Shown: piece after piece, positions 1 to 9,156 of the stretch | Position numbering within the stretch: the stretch's first letter is position 1 | Layout of the letters: the number at the start of each line of letters is the position of its first letter | Assembly (NCBI RefSeq): GCF_006016075.1 | Contig: NZ_CP040093.1 | Coordinates: forward strand, 2,025,501-2,089,500 | Length of the DNA: 64,000 bases | Direction of reading: 5' to 3' | Source of the DNA: Caloramator sp. E03 | Lineage (GTDB): Bacteria > Bacillota > Clostridia > Clostridiales > Caloramatoraceae | The notes under the pieces: generated by a model | The model's input: only the letters and a program-made list of their open reading frames with translations | The model's database searches: none | Told to the model about the DNA's origin: nothing | Translations under genes and position numbers: made by a program

Positions 1-1
1 A

Positions 2-217
2 AGTACTGAAGATGCTGTTACATCAGATAAGCCAAAGTATTTCTTCCTTGAAAGATATATGGACTCCTTTGCTGATGAAATGAAAGAATTCTTTGATGCA
101 ATATTAAATGATACTCCAACACCTGTATCGGCAATTGATGGGTTAAAGCCAGTTTTAATTGGACTTGCTGCGAAAAAATCCTTTGATGAAGGGAAACCAA
201 TTTCTATTGAAGAATAA
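2..217 (+). CDS. Gfo/Idh/MocA-family dehydrogenase, C-terminal end (partial)
   Basis: The window opens inside a reading frame giving 71 residues before TAA. The end resembles the C-terminus of myo-inositol 2-dehydrogenase and other Gfo/Idh/MocA NAD(P)-dependent sugar dehydrogenases: an FLERY segment, a helix with EMKEFFDAI, then the family ending with DGLKPVLIGLAAKKSFDEG. In this family the last helix and strand belong to the substrate/dimer domain; the Rossmann fold and catalytic lysine lie upstream, outside the window. The substrate cannot be told from this fragment. A hairpin terminator follows, before larA. Confidence 0.7.
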   Translation, partial: STEDAVTSDKPKYFFLERYMDSFADEMKEFFDAILNDTPTPVSAIDGLKPVLIGLAAKKSFDEGKPISIEE

Positions 218-224
218 TCAAAAG

Positions 225-257
225 TGGATGGCAGATTTAGTCTGCTGTCCATTTTTC
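225..257 (+). terminator. Rho-independent terminator after the dehydrogenase gene
   Basis: Arms 226-235 and 241-250 pair over 10 bp (two G-U wobbles) around a TTTAG loop, and a T-run follows (252-256). It lies 8 nt after the stop codon and ends just before the larA ribosome binding site, so larA is either read through or has a promoter inside this short gap. Confidence 0.65.
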
Positions 258-273
258 ATAAGGAGGAGATAAA

Positions 274-1518
274 ATGGAATTTAATCTTGGTTTTGCAAAA
301 ACTACGATGAAGGTTAATGTTGATGAAAAAAATCTTTTGGATGTTCTTCATGCAAATGAAGTTGAGATCGGATTAACAGGTACTGATGAGGTGAAAAGGT
401 CGATAGAAAATCCGATAAATTCAAAAAGGCTTTGCGAAATTATAAAAAAAGGTGAAAAGGTTGTAATAATCACAAGCGATATTACGAGACCTATGCCAAG
501 TAAGGTTGTTCTTCCTTTTGTTATTGAAGAGCTTAAAAGGGGAGGAGTAGAGGATGATGATATTACGATTGTGTTTGCCCTTGGAAGCCATAGAAAGCAT
601 ACAGAAGAGGAGAAAAAATATCTTGTTGGAGAGGAAATATACAAAAGAATAAAATGTGTTGATAGCGATGCAAATGACTATGTTCATTTTGGATATACAA
701 AAAACAATACTCCAATAAATATTTTTAGGATAGTTGCAGAAGCAGATAGAAGGATATGTCTTGGCAATATAGAATATCACTATTTTGCAGGATATAGTGG
801 GGGAGCTAAGGCTATAATGCCTGGTGTATCTACAAGAGAGGCGATTCAGGCAAATCACAGCAGGATGGTTGATGAGAATGCTTATGCAGGAAATATTGAG
901 ACAAATCCTGTAAGACAGGATATAGAAGAAACAGTAAAATTTGTACCTATTGACTTTATAGTAAATGTTGTTCTTGATGAAAAAAAGAATATTATAAAAT
1001 GTGTATCAGGACATTATATTGATGCTCACAGAGAAGGATGCCGTTTTCTTGATAGCTTCTATAAAATTAAAATAAAGGAAAAGGCTGATATTGTAATTAC
1101 ATCTGCAGGTGGATTCCCAAAGGATATTAATCTTTATCAGGCACAAAAAGCTCTTGATAATGCAAAACATGCTGTTAAAAGGAATGGTATAATTATACTT
1201 GTAGCATCATGCAGGGAAGGACTTGGGGAACATACATTTGAGGAATGGCTTTTAAATGCAAAAAAAAGTGAGGAGCTTATTGAAAGAGTTAAAAAGGATT
1301 TTAAGCTTGGCGGACATAAAGCAGCAGCGATTGCAATGGTACTTCAAAATGCAAAAGTATTTCTTGTTTCAGAACTTGAGCCTGATTTTGTAAGAAGTAT
1401 ATTCCTTGAACCTTATTTTGATGTACAGTCTGCTTATGAAAATGCATTAAAGGAAATTGGAAATGATGCAAAAGTATTGATAATTCCACATGGAGGATCA
1501 ATTTTGCCATGTTTGTAA
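274..1518 (+). CDS. larA: Nickel-dependent lactate racemase family protein (LarA)
   Basis: 414 residues of the LarA/DUF2088 family, which interconverts the enantiomers of lactate (or related 2-hydroxyacids) using a covalently bound nickel-pincer nucleotide. Visible signatures are SDITRP (residues 68-73), GSHR with His106, YHYFAGYSGGAKAIMPG with His169 and Lys179, and His195 in ANHSRM. His169, Lys179 and His195 sit at the spacing of the catalytic His, the cofactor-linked Lys and the nickel-ligand His of Lactobacillus plantarum LarA. Length is normal for the family. ATG is preceded by AAGGAGGAG. The cofactor is made by LarB, LarE and LarC; a larC gene is found at 57018, larB and larE are not in the window. 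Many LarA homologues act on other 2-hydroxyacids, so the substrate is uncertain. Confidence 0.88.
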   Translation: MEFNLGFAKTTMKVNVDEKNLLDVLHANEVEIGLTGTDEVKRSIENPINSKRLCEIIKKGEKVVIITSDITRPMPSKVVLPFVIEELKRGGVEDDDITIVFALGSHRKHTEEEKKYLVGEEIYKRIKCVDSDANDYVHFGYTKNNTPINIFRIVAEADRRICLGNIEYHYFAGYSGGAKAIMPGVSTREAIQANHSRMVDENAYAGNIETNPVRQDIEETVKFVPIDFIVNVVLDEKKNIIKCVSGHYIDAHREGCRFLDSFYKIKIKEKADIVITSAGGFPKDINLYQAQKALDNAKHAVKRNGIIILVASCREGLGEHTFEEWLLNAKKSEELIERVKKDFKLGGHKAAAIAMVLQNAKVFLVSELEPDFVRSIFLEPYFDVQSAYENALKEIGNDAKVLIIPHGGSILPCL

Positions 1519-1642
1519 AGGAATTATTATATAGAATTAAAATAAATAATTATGCAAACTATATTTAAACTTGTAAATATTTTAGATATTTCGGGAACTG
1601 AGAGTAAAAATTTAATCAAAAGTATAAGGGAGGAAAATAATA

Positions 1643-2200
1643 ATGAATGATGAAAATAAAAAATATGAAGTTGCTATCTTTGCAGGAGGATGCTTTTGGT
1701 GTATGGTATCTCCCTTTGACATACTCGATGGTGTTATAAAAGTTGAATCAGGGTATACAGGAGGGCATCTTGAAAATCCTACCTATAAAGATGTTAAATC
1801 TCAAACTTCTGGGCACTATGAAGCAATAAGGATTATATATGATCCTGAGATAATAACATATAAGAAACTACTTGATGTTTATTGGAGGCAGATTGATCCA
1901 ACAGATGATGGAGGACAATTTCATGACAGAGGGCCTTCCTATAGAACAGCAATATTTTATACCACTGAATCTCAAAGGGTTGAAGCAGAAGAATCTAAAA
2001 AGGAGCTTGAAAACTCTAAAAGGTTCGAAAAGCCAATAGTTACACAGATACTTCCTGCAAAAACCTTTTACCTTGCAGAGGAGTATCACCAAGATTTTTA
2101 TAAAAAAAGTCCAGAGGAGTATAAAAAGGATAGAGGAATATCAGGAAGGGATGAGTTTATAAGAAAACATTGGGGTGAAGATTATTATAGTATTTTTTAA
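1643..2200 (+). CDS. msrA: Peptide-methionine (S)-S-oxide reductase
   Basis: 185 residues of MsrA, the cytosolic repair enzyme that reduces methionine-S-sulfoxide in proteins with thioredoxin as electron donor. The GGCFWC motif at residues 15-20 carries the nucleophilic Cys17; Cys20 could be a resolving cysteine. Family blocks SGYTGG, YDP and the YHQ(D) segment near residue 160 are present. There is no fused MsrB domain. The gene stands alone with a GGGAGG ribosome site and its own terminator. The thioredoxin gene at 47366 is a plausible partner in the same genome. Confidence 0.95.
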   Translation: MNDENKKYEVAIFAGGCFWCMVSPFDILDGVIKVESGYTGGHLENPTYKDVKSQTSGHYEAIRIIYDPEIITYKKLLDVYWRQIDPTDDGGQFHDRGPSYRTAIFYTTESQRVEAEESKKELENSKRFEKPIVTQILPAKTFYLAEEYHQDFYKKSPEEYKKDRGISGRDEFIRKHWGEDYYSIF

Positions 2201-2245
2201 CCTAATTAGTGATAGAAGTCACATACTTCAATAAATTAAGGTAGT

Positions 2246-2299
2246 TAACATGCTGGATAGATATAGAAACTGTCTATCCAGCATGTTATATTTATTTTC
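2246..2299 (+). terminator. Strong rho-independent terminator after msrA
   Basis: A perfect 16-bp stem, arms 2246-2261 and 2273-2288, with an 11-nt loop and a T-rich tail (TATTTATTTT). Confidence 0.85.
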
Positions 2300-2465
2300 A
2301 ATTAAATCATGTAGATATATTAATATTAAAAATAAGTTTTTTAATAAACTTATAACTATTTACCTTTTTTATATTATATAATATATGTAATGAAATATTT
2401 ACTAAGAGATGTTTATTATGGAAATAATAAAATTATAAACGTCTTTAAATAGGGAGGTTATATTA

Positions 2466-3545
2466 ATGAAAAAAATCTTAAAAATCCTATCTGCTGTTGT
2501 TTTGTCTGTACTTATTTTAAGTATACCTTGCTATGCTGCAACAGATGAAAAAACTGAACAAAAGGTAGTTAGCAGCTACATATCCCAGGCACAGGATGCA
2601 ATTTTAAAGATTGAGGAGGAAAAAAAGACTGTATCCGAGGTTATAGATACAGTAAATCAGTCGGTTGTTGCAATAATTGGGCAGAATACAAAATATAGAA
2701 ATGATGATCAAGTTTATTCAAAATATCCTCAAAACCTTCAGTTTGGTTCTGGAGTTGTTGTAAGCAGCGACGGAAGAATAATTACTAACAACCATGTAAT
2801 TGACGGCCTTGATGATATTTATGTTGTGACTTATGATGGAAATGCTTATAAAGCAAATCTTTTATATGCAGACAAGGACATAGATTTAGCCCTTATAAAG
2901 ATAAACAGAAGCAATATGAAACCTATTAAATTTGCAAGTGTAGATGATGTTGATGTTGGAGACGATGTTGTAGCAATTGGAACGCCTTTATTTTTTGGAT
3001 ATAGGAATAGTGCAAGCAAAGGGATAATAAGTGGACTTAACAGGCCAGTGGATGGGGTTTATATGTATCTTCAAACAGATGCAGCTGTAAATCCTGGAAA
3101 CAGTGGTGGGCCTCTTGTTAATATGAAGGGTGAACTTGTAGGAATTAATACCCTTGGATATACATTTTATCAAGGCATGAATTTTTCTATTCCTGTAGAT
3201 AATGTTACTTATTTTATAGATCAATATAATAAATATGGAAAGATAAAAAGGTGTTATACAGGAATAGAATTTGAGGAAAACTGGGCAGCTCTTCTTGGAA
3301 TACCTACAAATCAAGGCCTCAAAGTTGCTGCTATTAAAGATGATGCAACAGTTTCAAAGAATGAAGTAAAGGAAGGAGACTTTTTGGAGAAAATAGATGA
3401 TATTTCTATAAATTCAATAGCACAGTATAATGAGGCATTAAAGAAACATCTTCCAGGGGATAAGATTAAAATGACCTTTAAAAGAGAGGATAAGACCTTT
3501 GAAATTACTGTAACATTAAAGGAACTTATTAAAAAGGATAATTAA
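2466..3545 (+). CDS. Secreted trypsin-like serine protease with PDZ domain (HtrA/DegP family)
   Basis: 359 residues. Residues 1-25 form a signal peptide (lysines, hydrophobic core, CYAA cleavage region). A trypsin-2 domain follows with a full triad: His110 (TNNHV), Asp140 (DIDLALIKI) and Ser213 in PGNSGGPL. A single PDZ domain occupies about residues 255-352. HtrA proteases degrade or refold damaged exported proteins outside the membrane. Unlike Bacillus HtrA this protein seems to have a cleavable signal rather than a cytoplasmic tail and membrane anchor. It ends 15 nt before the likely start of the next secreted protein, so the two are probably co-transcribed. Confidence 0.92.
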   Translation: MKKILKILSAVVLSVLILSIPCYAATDEKTEQKVVSSYISQAQDAILKIEEEKKTVSEVIDTVNQSVVAIIGQNTKYRNDDQVYSKYPQNLQFGSGVVVSSDGRIITNNHVIDGLDDIYVVTYDGNAYKANLLYADKDIDLALIKINRSNMKPIKFASVDDVDVGDDVVAIGTPLFFGYRNSASKGIISGLNRPVDGVYMYLQTDAAVNPGNSGGPLVNMKGELVGINTLGYTFYQGMNFSIPVDNVTYFIDQYNKYGKIKRCYTGIEFEENWAALLGIPTNQGLKVAAIKDDATVSKNEVKEGDFLEKIDDISINSIAQYNEALKKHLPGDKIKMTFKREDKTFEITVTLKELIKKDN

Positions 3546-3560
3546 AGGAAGGTGAATAAA

Positions 3561-5426
3561 GTGAAAAGAATAAAAAGAATATTTACAATAGCAATTGCTG
3601 CTATTGTAATGGCTACAATAATACCGGTATATTCCTTCGCAAAAGATGATGATGGAAAGATAGACTTATACAAAGTCTTTTCAAACCAAAACGATATAAT
3701 GAAAAATCAAGTAGGAAGCAGAGTATATAAATGGTCAATGTATCTTCCAGATGATGGCATAGTATATAAGTCTGACAGAGCGAACTTTTTTAATATGTCA
3801 ACAAGCAGTTATAGAGCTAATATTCAGTTAATGGTGAGCAAAAACGAGGATGAATTAACATTAGAGGATATATTATATAAGATGCAAAACAGCTCAAGAC
3901 AGCAAAATTACTGGATTTGGGGAGATAAGGAATACAACATGGAAATTGCAACTGATTCCTTTAACCAAAGATATATAAAAGTAGTTAAAACTGAAAAGTA
4001 TTATGATTATTACCTTGTAGACAAAGCTGCAGAGGAATTTAGCGATTATATTGAAAACAGGATATATATTGCAAATAATTATATATACAATTTAACCGTT
4101 CAAATGACAGGAGAATTTTATAGAGGACATCAGGATATGTTTAATAAGCTTGTAAATTCTTTTAAAACATCTTATGACAGCAATAACCCAAATATTAAGG
4201 AACTTTCTGAATCTGTAAGTACAACAAGGGAGTTTAAGAATACAAGCTATGGATGGAAGATAACTTTAAGCCCTTACTGGAAAGTAGATGGAGTACCTAA
4301 TTCAAGAAATCAAAGCTTCAGCCCTGTTTATTCAGATGAAGAGCTTAATATGATGAACTCAAAAAGTGATGAAAATAATGATGTGAAAATTAATGAAGGA
4401 ATAACGGTATCTTTAATAAGCTCCAGTAGCAATAATGAAACAGCTTCAAGTTTTGCACAAAAGGAAATAGATATGGTAAAAAACAACTACAACAGCAGTA
4501 CTTATGAAATACTTAAAAATGAACCTTTCAATAAAAATGGAATGGATGCTCAAAGGGTTGTTATAAGGTTTAAAACAACTACTAAAAATCCTTATGTTGT
4601 AAGCAGCCTTTATGTTGTTGGAAACGGGTACAAATATCTTGTTAATGCTACTATTAAGGATGATAAGTATAAAGATGCAAATAAGAGGAAGGACTTTGAC
4701 AACATGATTGAATCCTTTACTCTTGACAGTTCACTATTAAGTAAATACCTTGGGAAGATAGTTTCAGCCGATGCCCTTATTGATTTTAACGCTACAAAGG
4801 AGCTAAAGACAAAGAAATATGATTTTAAAACAAAACTTACAAAGGGCTGGGATATTTATAATAAAAACAGTGATTATTTTGGTTTTGATTATAAATATAT
4901 GTATATGCCTGAAGAATACTATTATTATGATGATAATGTAAGTAACATTGAATATGTAAGTGCCTTTGAACCTGCAAGTAATATAAGTGTAAACATGACA
5001 GCAGGACTTAATGCAAATCCAATTGATGATATAGTTTCTGATAATGTTAGTGGCTATTTAAGGGACAGCGATATTGCAATAGGAGTTGCAAAAATAAAAA
5101 TACAGTCAGCAGAATACAACGGAGCACAAATATTTAAAATTTCAAAGGAATACGATATTAAGGAAATAAATGATTTTGTAAACAGCGATCCTACAAAGAT
5201 TTATAATCTTGATAGAACAAGTAATATATATCAGTATATAGTAAAAATTGGTAAGGACACATTTACACAGACCGTTAAAATCCCTGTTTCAAGGACTTCA
5301 GATAAAAACATGCAAAAGATAAAAAGTATATGGGAAAGCACAACGATAAACAAGATTAACTATAGTACATTATCCTTAAACTTTATAGACAGAAAACTTT
5401 CAGAGTTTGATAAGATGAATAAATAA
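3561..5426 (+). CDS. Secreted protein of unknown function with repeated domains
   Basis: About 621 residues. GTG at 3561 is preferred over GTG at 3552 because the GGAAGG ribosome site overlaps the latter and is spaced 8 nt from the former. A signal peptide is evident (basic start, hydrophobic core, YSFA). Three stretches of roughly 180 residues have a similar layout: an aromatic-rich beta strand with a W (KWSMYLPDDG, GWKITLSPYWKV, KTKLTKGWDIY), then a helix and a closing segment of the form F..M..SF. This recalls PsbP/MOG1-like folds, but that is inference. No catalytic motif is seen. It follows the HtrA protease closely and may be its substrate, partner or a co-regulated envelope protein. 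Confidence 0.6.
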   Translation: MKRIKRIFTIAIAAIVMATIIPVYSFAKDDDGKIDLYKVFSNQNDIMKNQVGSRVYKWSMYLPDDGIVYKSDRANFFNMSTSSYRANIQLMVSKNEDELTLEDILYKMQNSSRQQNYWIWGDKEYNMEIATDSFNQRYIKVVKTEKYYDYYLVDKAAEEFSDYIENRIYIANNYIYNLTVQMTGEFYRGHQDMFNKLVNSFKTSYDSNNPNIKELSESVSTTREFKNTSYGWKITLSPYWKVDGVPNSRNQSFSPVYSDEELNMMNSKSDENNDVKINEGITVSLISSSSNNETASSFAQKEIDMVKNNYNSSTYEILKNEPFNKNGMDAQRVVIRFKTTTKNPYVVSSLYVVGNGYKYLVNATIKDDKYKDANKRKDFDNMIESFTLDSSLLSKYLGKIVSADALIDFNATKELKTKKYDFKTKLTKGWDIYNKNSDYFGFDYKYMYMPEEYYYYDDNVSNIEYVSAFEPASNISVNMTAGLNANPIDDIVSDNVSGYLRDSDIAIGVAKIKIQSAEYNGAQIFKISKEYDIKEINDFVNSDPTKIYNLDRTSNIYQYIVKIGKDTFTQTVKIPVSRTSDKNMQKIKSIWESTTINKINYSTLSLNFIDRKLSEFDKMNK

Positions 5427-5427
5427 G

Positions 5428-5453
5428 AAAAGGAGCACAAGGGTGCTCCTTTT
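5428..5453 (+). terminator. Terminator after the htrA operon
   Basis: A perfect 11-bp stem, arms 5428-5438 and 5443-5453, with an AAGG loop; the right arm ends in TTTT. It starts 2 nt after the stop codon. Confidence 0.75.
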
Positions 5454-5534
5454 AAAATGCTATTTATGGTGATATAATACGGCTAGATGGGAGATTATAA
5501 AAGTTCTTGCACATTTTTTATTTTGGAGGATATT

Positions 5535-6227
5535 ATGAAAACAGCTTTAATAACAGGAGCATCATCGGGAATAGGTCTTGAAATAAGTAAAACTTTAATT
5601 GAATTAGGTTTTAAAGTTTATGGATTTGGGAGAAATTTTGATGAGAATAAACTAAAGGATGATAATTTTATTCCTGTAATTTGTGATTTGATGAATACTG
5701 ATAATTTGATACGAATTATAAAGGATATAAAAAGCAAGGAAGAGATATATGTTTTAGTAAATAATGCAGGGGTTGGATATTTTGGTCCTCATGAAGAGTT
5801 AAACAGCAGAAAGATACACGAGATGGTTATGGTAAATTTGGAAGTGCCTTTAATATTAACTCAGCAGCTTCTTAGAGATTTAAAGAAGAATGAGGGATAT
5901 ATTATAAATATTTCATCGGTTACAGCAAAAAAGATAAGCATATACGGGTGTGCCTATGCAGCTACCAAGGCAGGGCTTTCTCATTTTGCAGAAAGCTTAT
6001 TTGAAGAAGTTAGAAAATATGGAGTTAAGGTTGTAACTATACATCCTGACATTACTAAAACTAACTTTTATAGGAAAGCAAATTTTAAAGAAGGAGAAAC
6101 TGAAGATACATATATATATCCATCAGAAATTGCTTATGCTGTTAAAATGGTTTTGACTCAAAGGGAAGGCTTAGTATTAAATGATATTACCATAAAACCT
6201 CAAAGACACAGGATAAGCAGAAAATAG
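5535..6227 (+). CDS. Short-chain dehydrogenase/reductase (SDR)
   Basis: 230 residues from ATG 5535, chosen because TTGGAGG lies 7 nt upstream and the Rossmann motif then falls at the usual place; the upstream in-frame ATG at 5487 has no ribosome site. TGASSGIG (residues 8-15) binds NAD(P), NNAG is the structural motif, and the Ser (NISS), Tyr and Lys (YAATK) form the classical SDR active site. The substrate cannot be read from the sequence; the closest types are general cytosolic oxidoreductases. It is monocistronic. Confidence 0.85.
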   Translation: MKTALITGASSGIGLEISKTLIELGFKVYGFGRNFDENKLKDDNFIPVICDLMNTDNLIRIIKDIKSKEEIYVLVNNAGVGYFGPHEELNSRKIHEMVMVNLEVPLILTQQLLRDLKKNEGYIINISSVTAKKISIYGCAYAATKAGLSHFAESLFEEVRKYGVKVVTIHPDITKTNFYRKANFKEGETEDTYIYPSEIAYAVKMVLTQREGLVLNDITIKPQRHRISRK

Positions 6228-6256
6228 GAATCTCCAGCTAAAAAATAGGAGAGAGT

Positions 6257-6510
6257 TTATTTTTGAGGCTGAAGGGATATTGTTATTACGGCCTGGTAGC
6301 CCTTCATTTCGATGGTTTTACCTATATCTGTATGTAAAGCTGCTCTTTGTTCAGAAAGAGGTAAGACTATCTTCTGTTTTAGTATCCATCGGTATCTTTG
6401 CATCCTGTAAAACTCTATTCTAAAATGCTATGACTTTTTTAACTTCATCCTTGCAAAAAGCTGTAAGAACATATCCACAATCAAGTTCAGCTACTATATT
6501 ATAGCTTGTA
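6257..6510 (-). pseudogene. Decayed fragment of an unidentified gene
   Basis: On the minus strand the conceptual reading shows protein-like text (LDCGYVLTAFCKDEVKKV, then DAKIPMDTKTEDS, then ALHTDIGKTIEMKGYQ and a final TAA at 6257-6259). It is broken by an in-frame TAG and by a frame change near 6350, and has no start or ribosome site. Base composition here is less AT-rich than the surrounding spacer, as expected of former coding DNA. I do not recognise the family. Confidence 0.45.
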
Positions 6511-6746
6511 AAAATAGAAGAAAAAAAATAATGGAAATGCTTATGAATTTTTTTACTATAGAAAAACTTTCGTTATATTTATTCCTTTTGATTCAGATTA
6601 TTTTATGACTCAGAGAATGAATATAGATCAATCAAACAAGTTAAATATTTTATAGTTATTTTTTTAAATGTATTATCCACATTTTAACTTAATTACTAAA
6701 AAGTATTATTTTTATCCATTTGTTGTTGAAAATTTATTGAATATTA

Positions 6747-6772
6747 TAAATTTTTCATAATAATTCCGATAA
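6747..6772 (+). promoter_or_regulatory. Sigma-D (FliA-type) promoter of the chemoreceptor gene
   Basis: TAAA at 6747-6750, a 15-nt spacer and CCGATAA at 6766-6772 match the flagellar/chemotaxis sigma factor consensus of Firmicutes. It lies about 65 nt before the start codon, which fits the function of the downstream gene. Confidence 0.75.
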
Positions 6773-6836
6773 TTATATATAAAGAAATTGTTAACGTATT
6801 TGTTAGCGGAATTTTATATAGAATGGGGGATAGGTT

Positions 6837-8585
6837 ATGAAGAAAGATTTATTTTCATCTAAAAAAACTAAATTAACTAGAAAGGAATCATTTAGATTAT
6901 CTGATTTATTTAAAGCTTCTTTAAGGATTAAGCTGATTGCAGGGTTTGTTTCTATTGTTATTTTAATGGGTGCAACTGCAGCAGGTTCTTATTTTACATT
7001 AACAAGTAAGATAAAGGAACTTAACAGAATGATTGAAACTACTGTCTACATTAATCAGCTGTCTGACATATCATCTGTGGTTCCTCAGGTAGTTTATAAC
7101 TACTTTATGGATAGAAAGGTTGAAAATGAGAAAAAAGCCTTTGAAGCAATAGAAAAGCTTAAAAATGAGCTTAAAGTATTAGATGGTTACATAAAAGATG
7201 ATGAAGGTAGGAAGATACTTTATACTTTAGGAAAGATGCTTGAATCTTATGAAGAGCAAGTGAATAAATCCTTCAGTAGTATAAAAGAAAATAAATTCAG
7301 TGAGGCGCTTAAGGCAAATGAAGAAGTAAAAAAGATAGATGGATTTTTAAAAAATCAATTTCAAGTACTTATATCAACGGAGTTAAAAAATCAGCATACT
7401 TTAAAAAAAGAACTTGATAAAACTATTTCCTATACTGGTGGTATACTTATTGGTGCAATAATATTATTTGGTCTTATAAGCATTTTTGTAGCAATTTTTC
7501 TCTCATATAATATTACAAATGCAATTTCAAAGGTTGCAAATTCTGCAAAGAATATAGCAGATGGTAATTTAGGTGTTGAAAAAATTAATGTGAAATCAAA
7601 AGATGAGATATATGTTCTTGCTGAGGCGTTTAATAAAATGAACGAGAATTTAAGGGAACTTATTGGTGAAATAAGTAAAGAGAGTGATGAGCTTACAAGA
7701 TGTGCTGAATTGTTAAAAGGAAATACAAATCAGAGCTCAAAGGTAAATGAACAAATTGCATCTTCTATGCAACAGGTTTCCGATGGTATAGAAAAACTTG
7801 ATAATGAATGCCGTAATGCTGCAGAAGCAATAGAAAGGTTAAGAGATGGAGTTTCCAAGGTATATAAAGATTCAAATGGTGTTTTAAAATCCTCTGAAAA
7901 TGCTTCAAAAGCAGCAAATCTTGGTAACGAAAAAATGAATGGACTTATAAATCAGATAATGGTAATTGAAAATAAAATATCATATACAAAGACAATAACG
8001 GATACTTTAAAACAAAGATCAAGCAATATAGAAAATGTTCTTGGAACCATATCAGAGGTTGCATCTCAGACAAACCTTCTTGCACTTAATGCAGCAATAG
8101 AGGCAGCCCGTGCAGGAGAGGCAGGGCGTGGTTTTGCTGTTGTGGCAGATGAAGTTAGGAAGCTTGCTGAAAGTACATTAGAGGCAGCAAAAGAGATAAC
8201 TTCAATTTTAAAAGAAATTCAAAACGAAGCTGAGCAGGTTGCTGATAATATGGTTTCAGGAGTTAATGAGGTTAAATCAGGAAGGGCTTATGCTGAAGAT
8301 GCTATGAAAGCCTTTGTAGATATTGTTTCAACTAATGATGATGTACATAAAAAGGTTACAGATATTAATGGACAAATGGAGGACATGGCTAAAGCAGTTG
8401 AAAAAGTAAATGAGCTTAGTAACTTAATAATTAAAACTGTAAATATTTCCTTAACTGAAACACAAGAAGTTGCAACTGCAGTGGAAGAACAGACAGCAGG
8501 TCAGGAAGAAATACTATCATCAGCAACAATGCTTTCAAATATGGCGGAAAATCTAAAAAGAATGGTGGACAGGTTTGTATTATAA
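6837..8585 (+). CDS. Methyl-accepting chemotaxis protein
   Basis: 582 residues. Membrane segments lie at about 31-53 and 198-223. The 140-residue extracytoplasmic region between them is helical, with many Lys and Glu, like a four-helix-bundle (4HB_MCP) sensor. A HAMP domain follows (about 224-278), then the cytoplasmic signalling coiled coil with the highly conserved hairpin tip ([33 protein letters not shown]) that contacts CheA and CheW. Glu/Gln pairs suitable for methylation flank the tip. No C-terminal CheR-tethering pentapeptide is seen. Expression from a sigma-D promoter implies a motile cell. The ligand is unknown. Confidence 0.93.
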   Translation: MKKDLFSSKKTKLTRKESFRLSDLFKASLRIKLIAGFVSIVILMGATAAGSYFTLTSKIKELNRMIETTVYINQLSDISSVVPQVVYNYFMDRKVENEKKAFEAIEKLKNELKVLDGYIKDDEGRKILYTLGKMLESYEEQVNKSFSSIKENKFSEALKANEEVKKIDGFLKNQFQVLISTELKNQHTLKKELDKTISYTGGILIGAIILFGLISIFVAIFLSYNITNAISKVANSAKNIADGNLGVEKINVKSKDEIYVLAEAFNKMNENLRELIGEISKESDELTRCAELLKGNTNQSSKVNEQIASSMQQVSDGIEKLDNECRNAAEAIERLRDGVSKVYKDSNGVLKSSENASKAANLGNEKMNGLINQIMVIENKISYTKTITDTLKQRSSNIENVLGTISEVASQTNLLALNAAIEAARAGEAGRGFAVVADEVRKLAESTLEAAKEITSILKEIQNEAEQVADNMVSGVNEVKSGRAYAEDAMKAFVDIVSTNDDVHKKVTDINGQMEDMAKAVEKVNELSNLIIKTVNISLTETQEVATAVEEQTAGQEEILSSATMLSNMAENLKRMVDRFVL

Positions 8586-8624
8586 AGTATAAAGGACAAA
8601 ATATTATAGGTTTTAAAATTTAAA

Positions 8625-8655
8625 AAGCTCTGGCTTAAACCAGAGCTTAATTTTA
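8625..8655 (+). terminator. Terminator after the chemoreceptor gene
   Basis: Stem AAGCTCTGG/CCAGAGCTT (8625-8633, 8640-8648) with a 6-nt loop, followed by AATTTTAT. Confidence 0.7.
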
Positions 8656-8686
8656 TCCGTTTTCTGTCCGTTTTAAAAAATAAAAA

Positions 8687-8762
8687 TGGCAGGGGCAGAA
8701 GGAATCGAACCCTCAACCAACGGTTTTGGAGACCGCTACTCTACCAATTGAGCTATACCCCT
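8687..8762 (-). tRNA. tRNA-Trp (anticodon CCA)
   Basis: On the minus strand an acceptor AGGGGTA pairs with TGCCCCT, followed by discriminator G and an encoded CCA end (8687-8689). The D arm (TAGCTCAATTGGTAGAG), anticodon loop CTCCAAA in a GCGGT/ACCGT stem, and T arm with GGTTCGATTC are all present. The gene is 76 nt including CCA. It follows the chemoreceptor gene tail-to-tail. Confidence 0.95.
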
Positions 8763-8820
8763 GCGACAAGGTATATTATATAATATATTTCGAAAAAATG
8801 CAATACCCTTTCGTAAAGAG

Positions 8821-9105
8821 TTAATTGTTTGCTTTATCTATTACTTTCATAGCTTCATCAAAGAGCTCTTGAATTAGAAGTTTAAAAGTGTCTTTAGTAA
8901 TTACTGTTCTTATTATTTTAGGCAGGTTGTCGTATTGGTTTACTACCCATTCAAATTTGTCTTTTCCTTCAGAGATTGCAAGCTCTTCAGCCCTTTTTTC
9001 AATATAGAGCATAAGCTCTAAGGCTATTTTTTTAGCAGCTGATTTGTTTATAAAGTAGTAAACTAATAATATTACAACTACAGATAAAATACCCCAATAT
9101 CCCAT
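8821..9105 (-). CDS. Small membrane-anchored protein resembling phage holin LLH family
   Basis: 94 residues. An N-terminal hydrophobic segment (residues 5-20, GILSVVVILLVYYFI) is followed by a charged helical domain. The layout (one N-terminal membrane span, then a helical region with Glu/Lys heptads) is that of the Phage_holin_6_1 (LL-H holin) family. AGGGAGG precedes the ATG. There are no other phage genes nearby, so it may be a domesticated holin-like gene, a prophage remnant beside tRNA-Trp, or an unrelated single-span protein. Moderate confidence in the gene, low in the name. Confidence 0.55.
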   Translation of the reverse strand: MGYWGILSVVVILLVYYFINKSAAKKIALELMLYIEKRAEELAISEGKDKFEWVVNQYDNLPKIIRTVITKDTFKLLIQELFDEAMKVIDKANN

Positions 9106-9156
9106 ATTATCGCCTCCCTAATAGACATAATATGAGATAAGTTTTTTAAAGGTTAA

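Larger units (their letters stand above)
6228..6836. other. 609-bp intergenic region with a gene remnant and a promoter
   Basis: No intact gene is supported. The left half holds a minus-strand decayed reading frame (6257-6510). The right half is very AT-rich and holds the sigma-D promoter of the chemoreceptor gene. A 25-codon hydrophobic plus-strand ORF at 6531 lacks a convincing ribosome site. Confidence 0.6.

Noticed and set aside
421-858. 145-codon minus-strand ORF inside larA
   Set aside because: Antisense shadow of a well-conserved gene, without ribosome site.
6531-6608. 25-codon hydrophobic ORF
   Set aside because: No proper ribosome site and low-complexity AT-rich codons; nothing beyond chance supports it.
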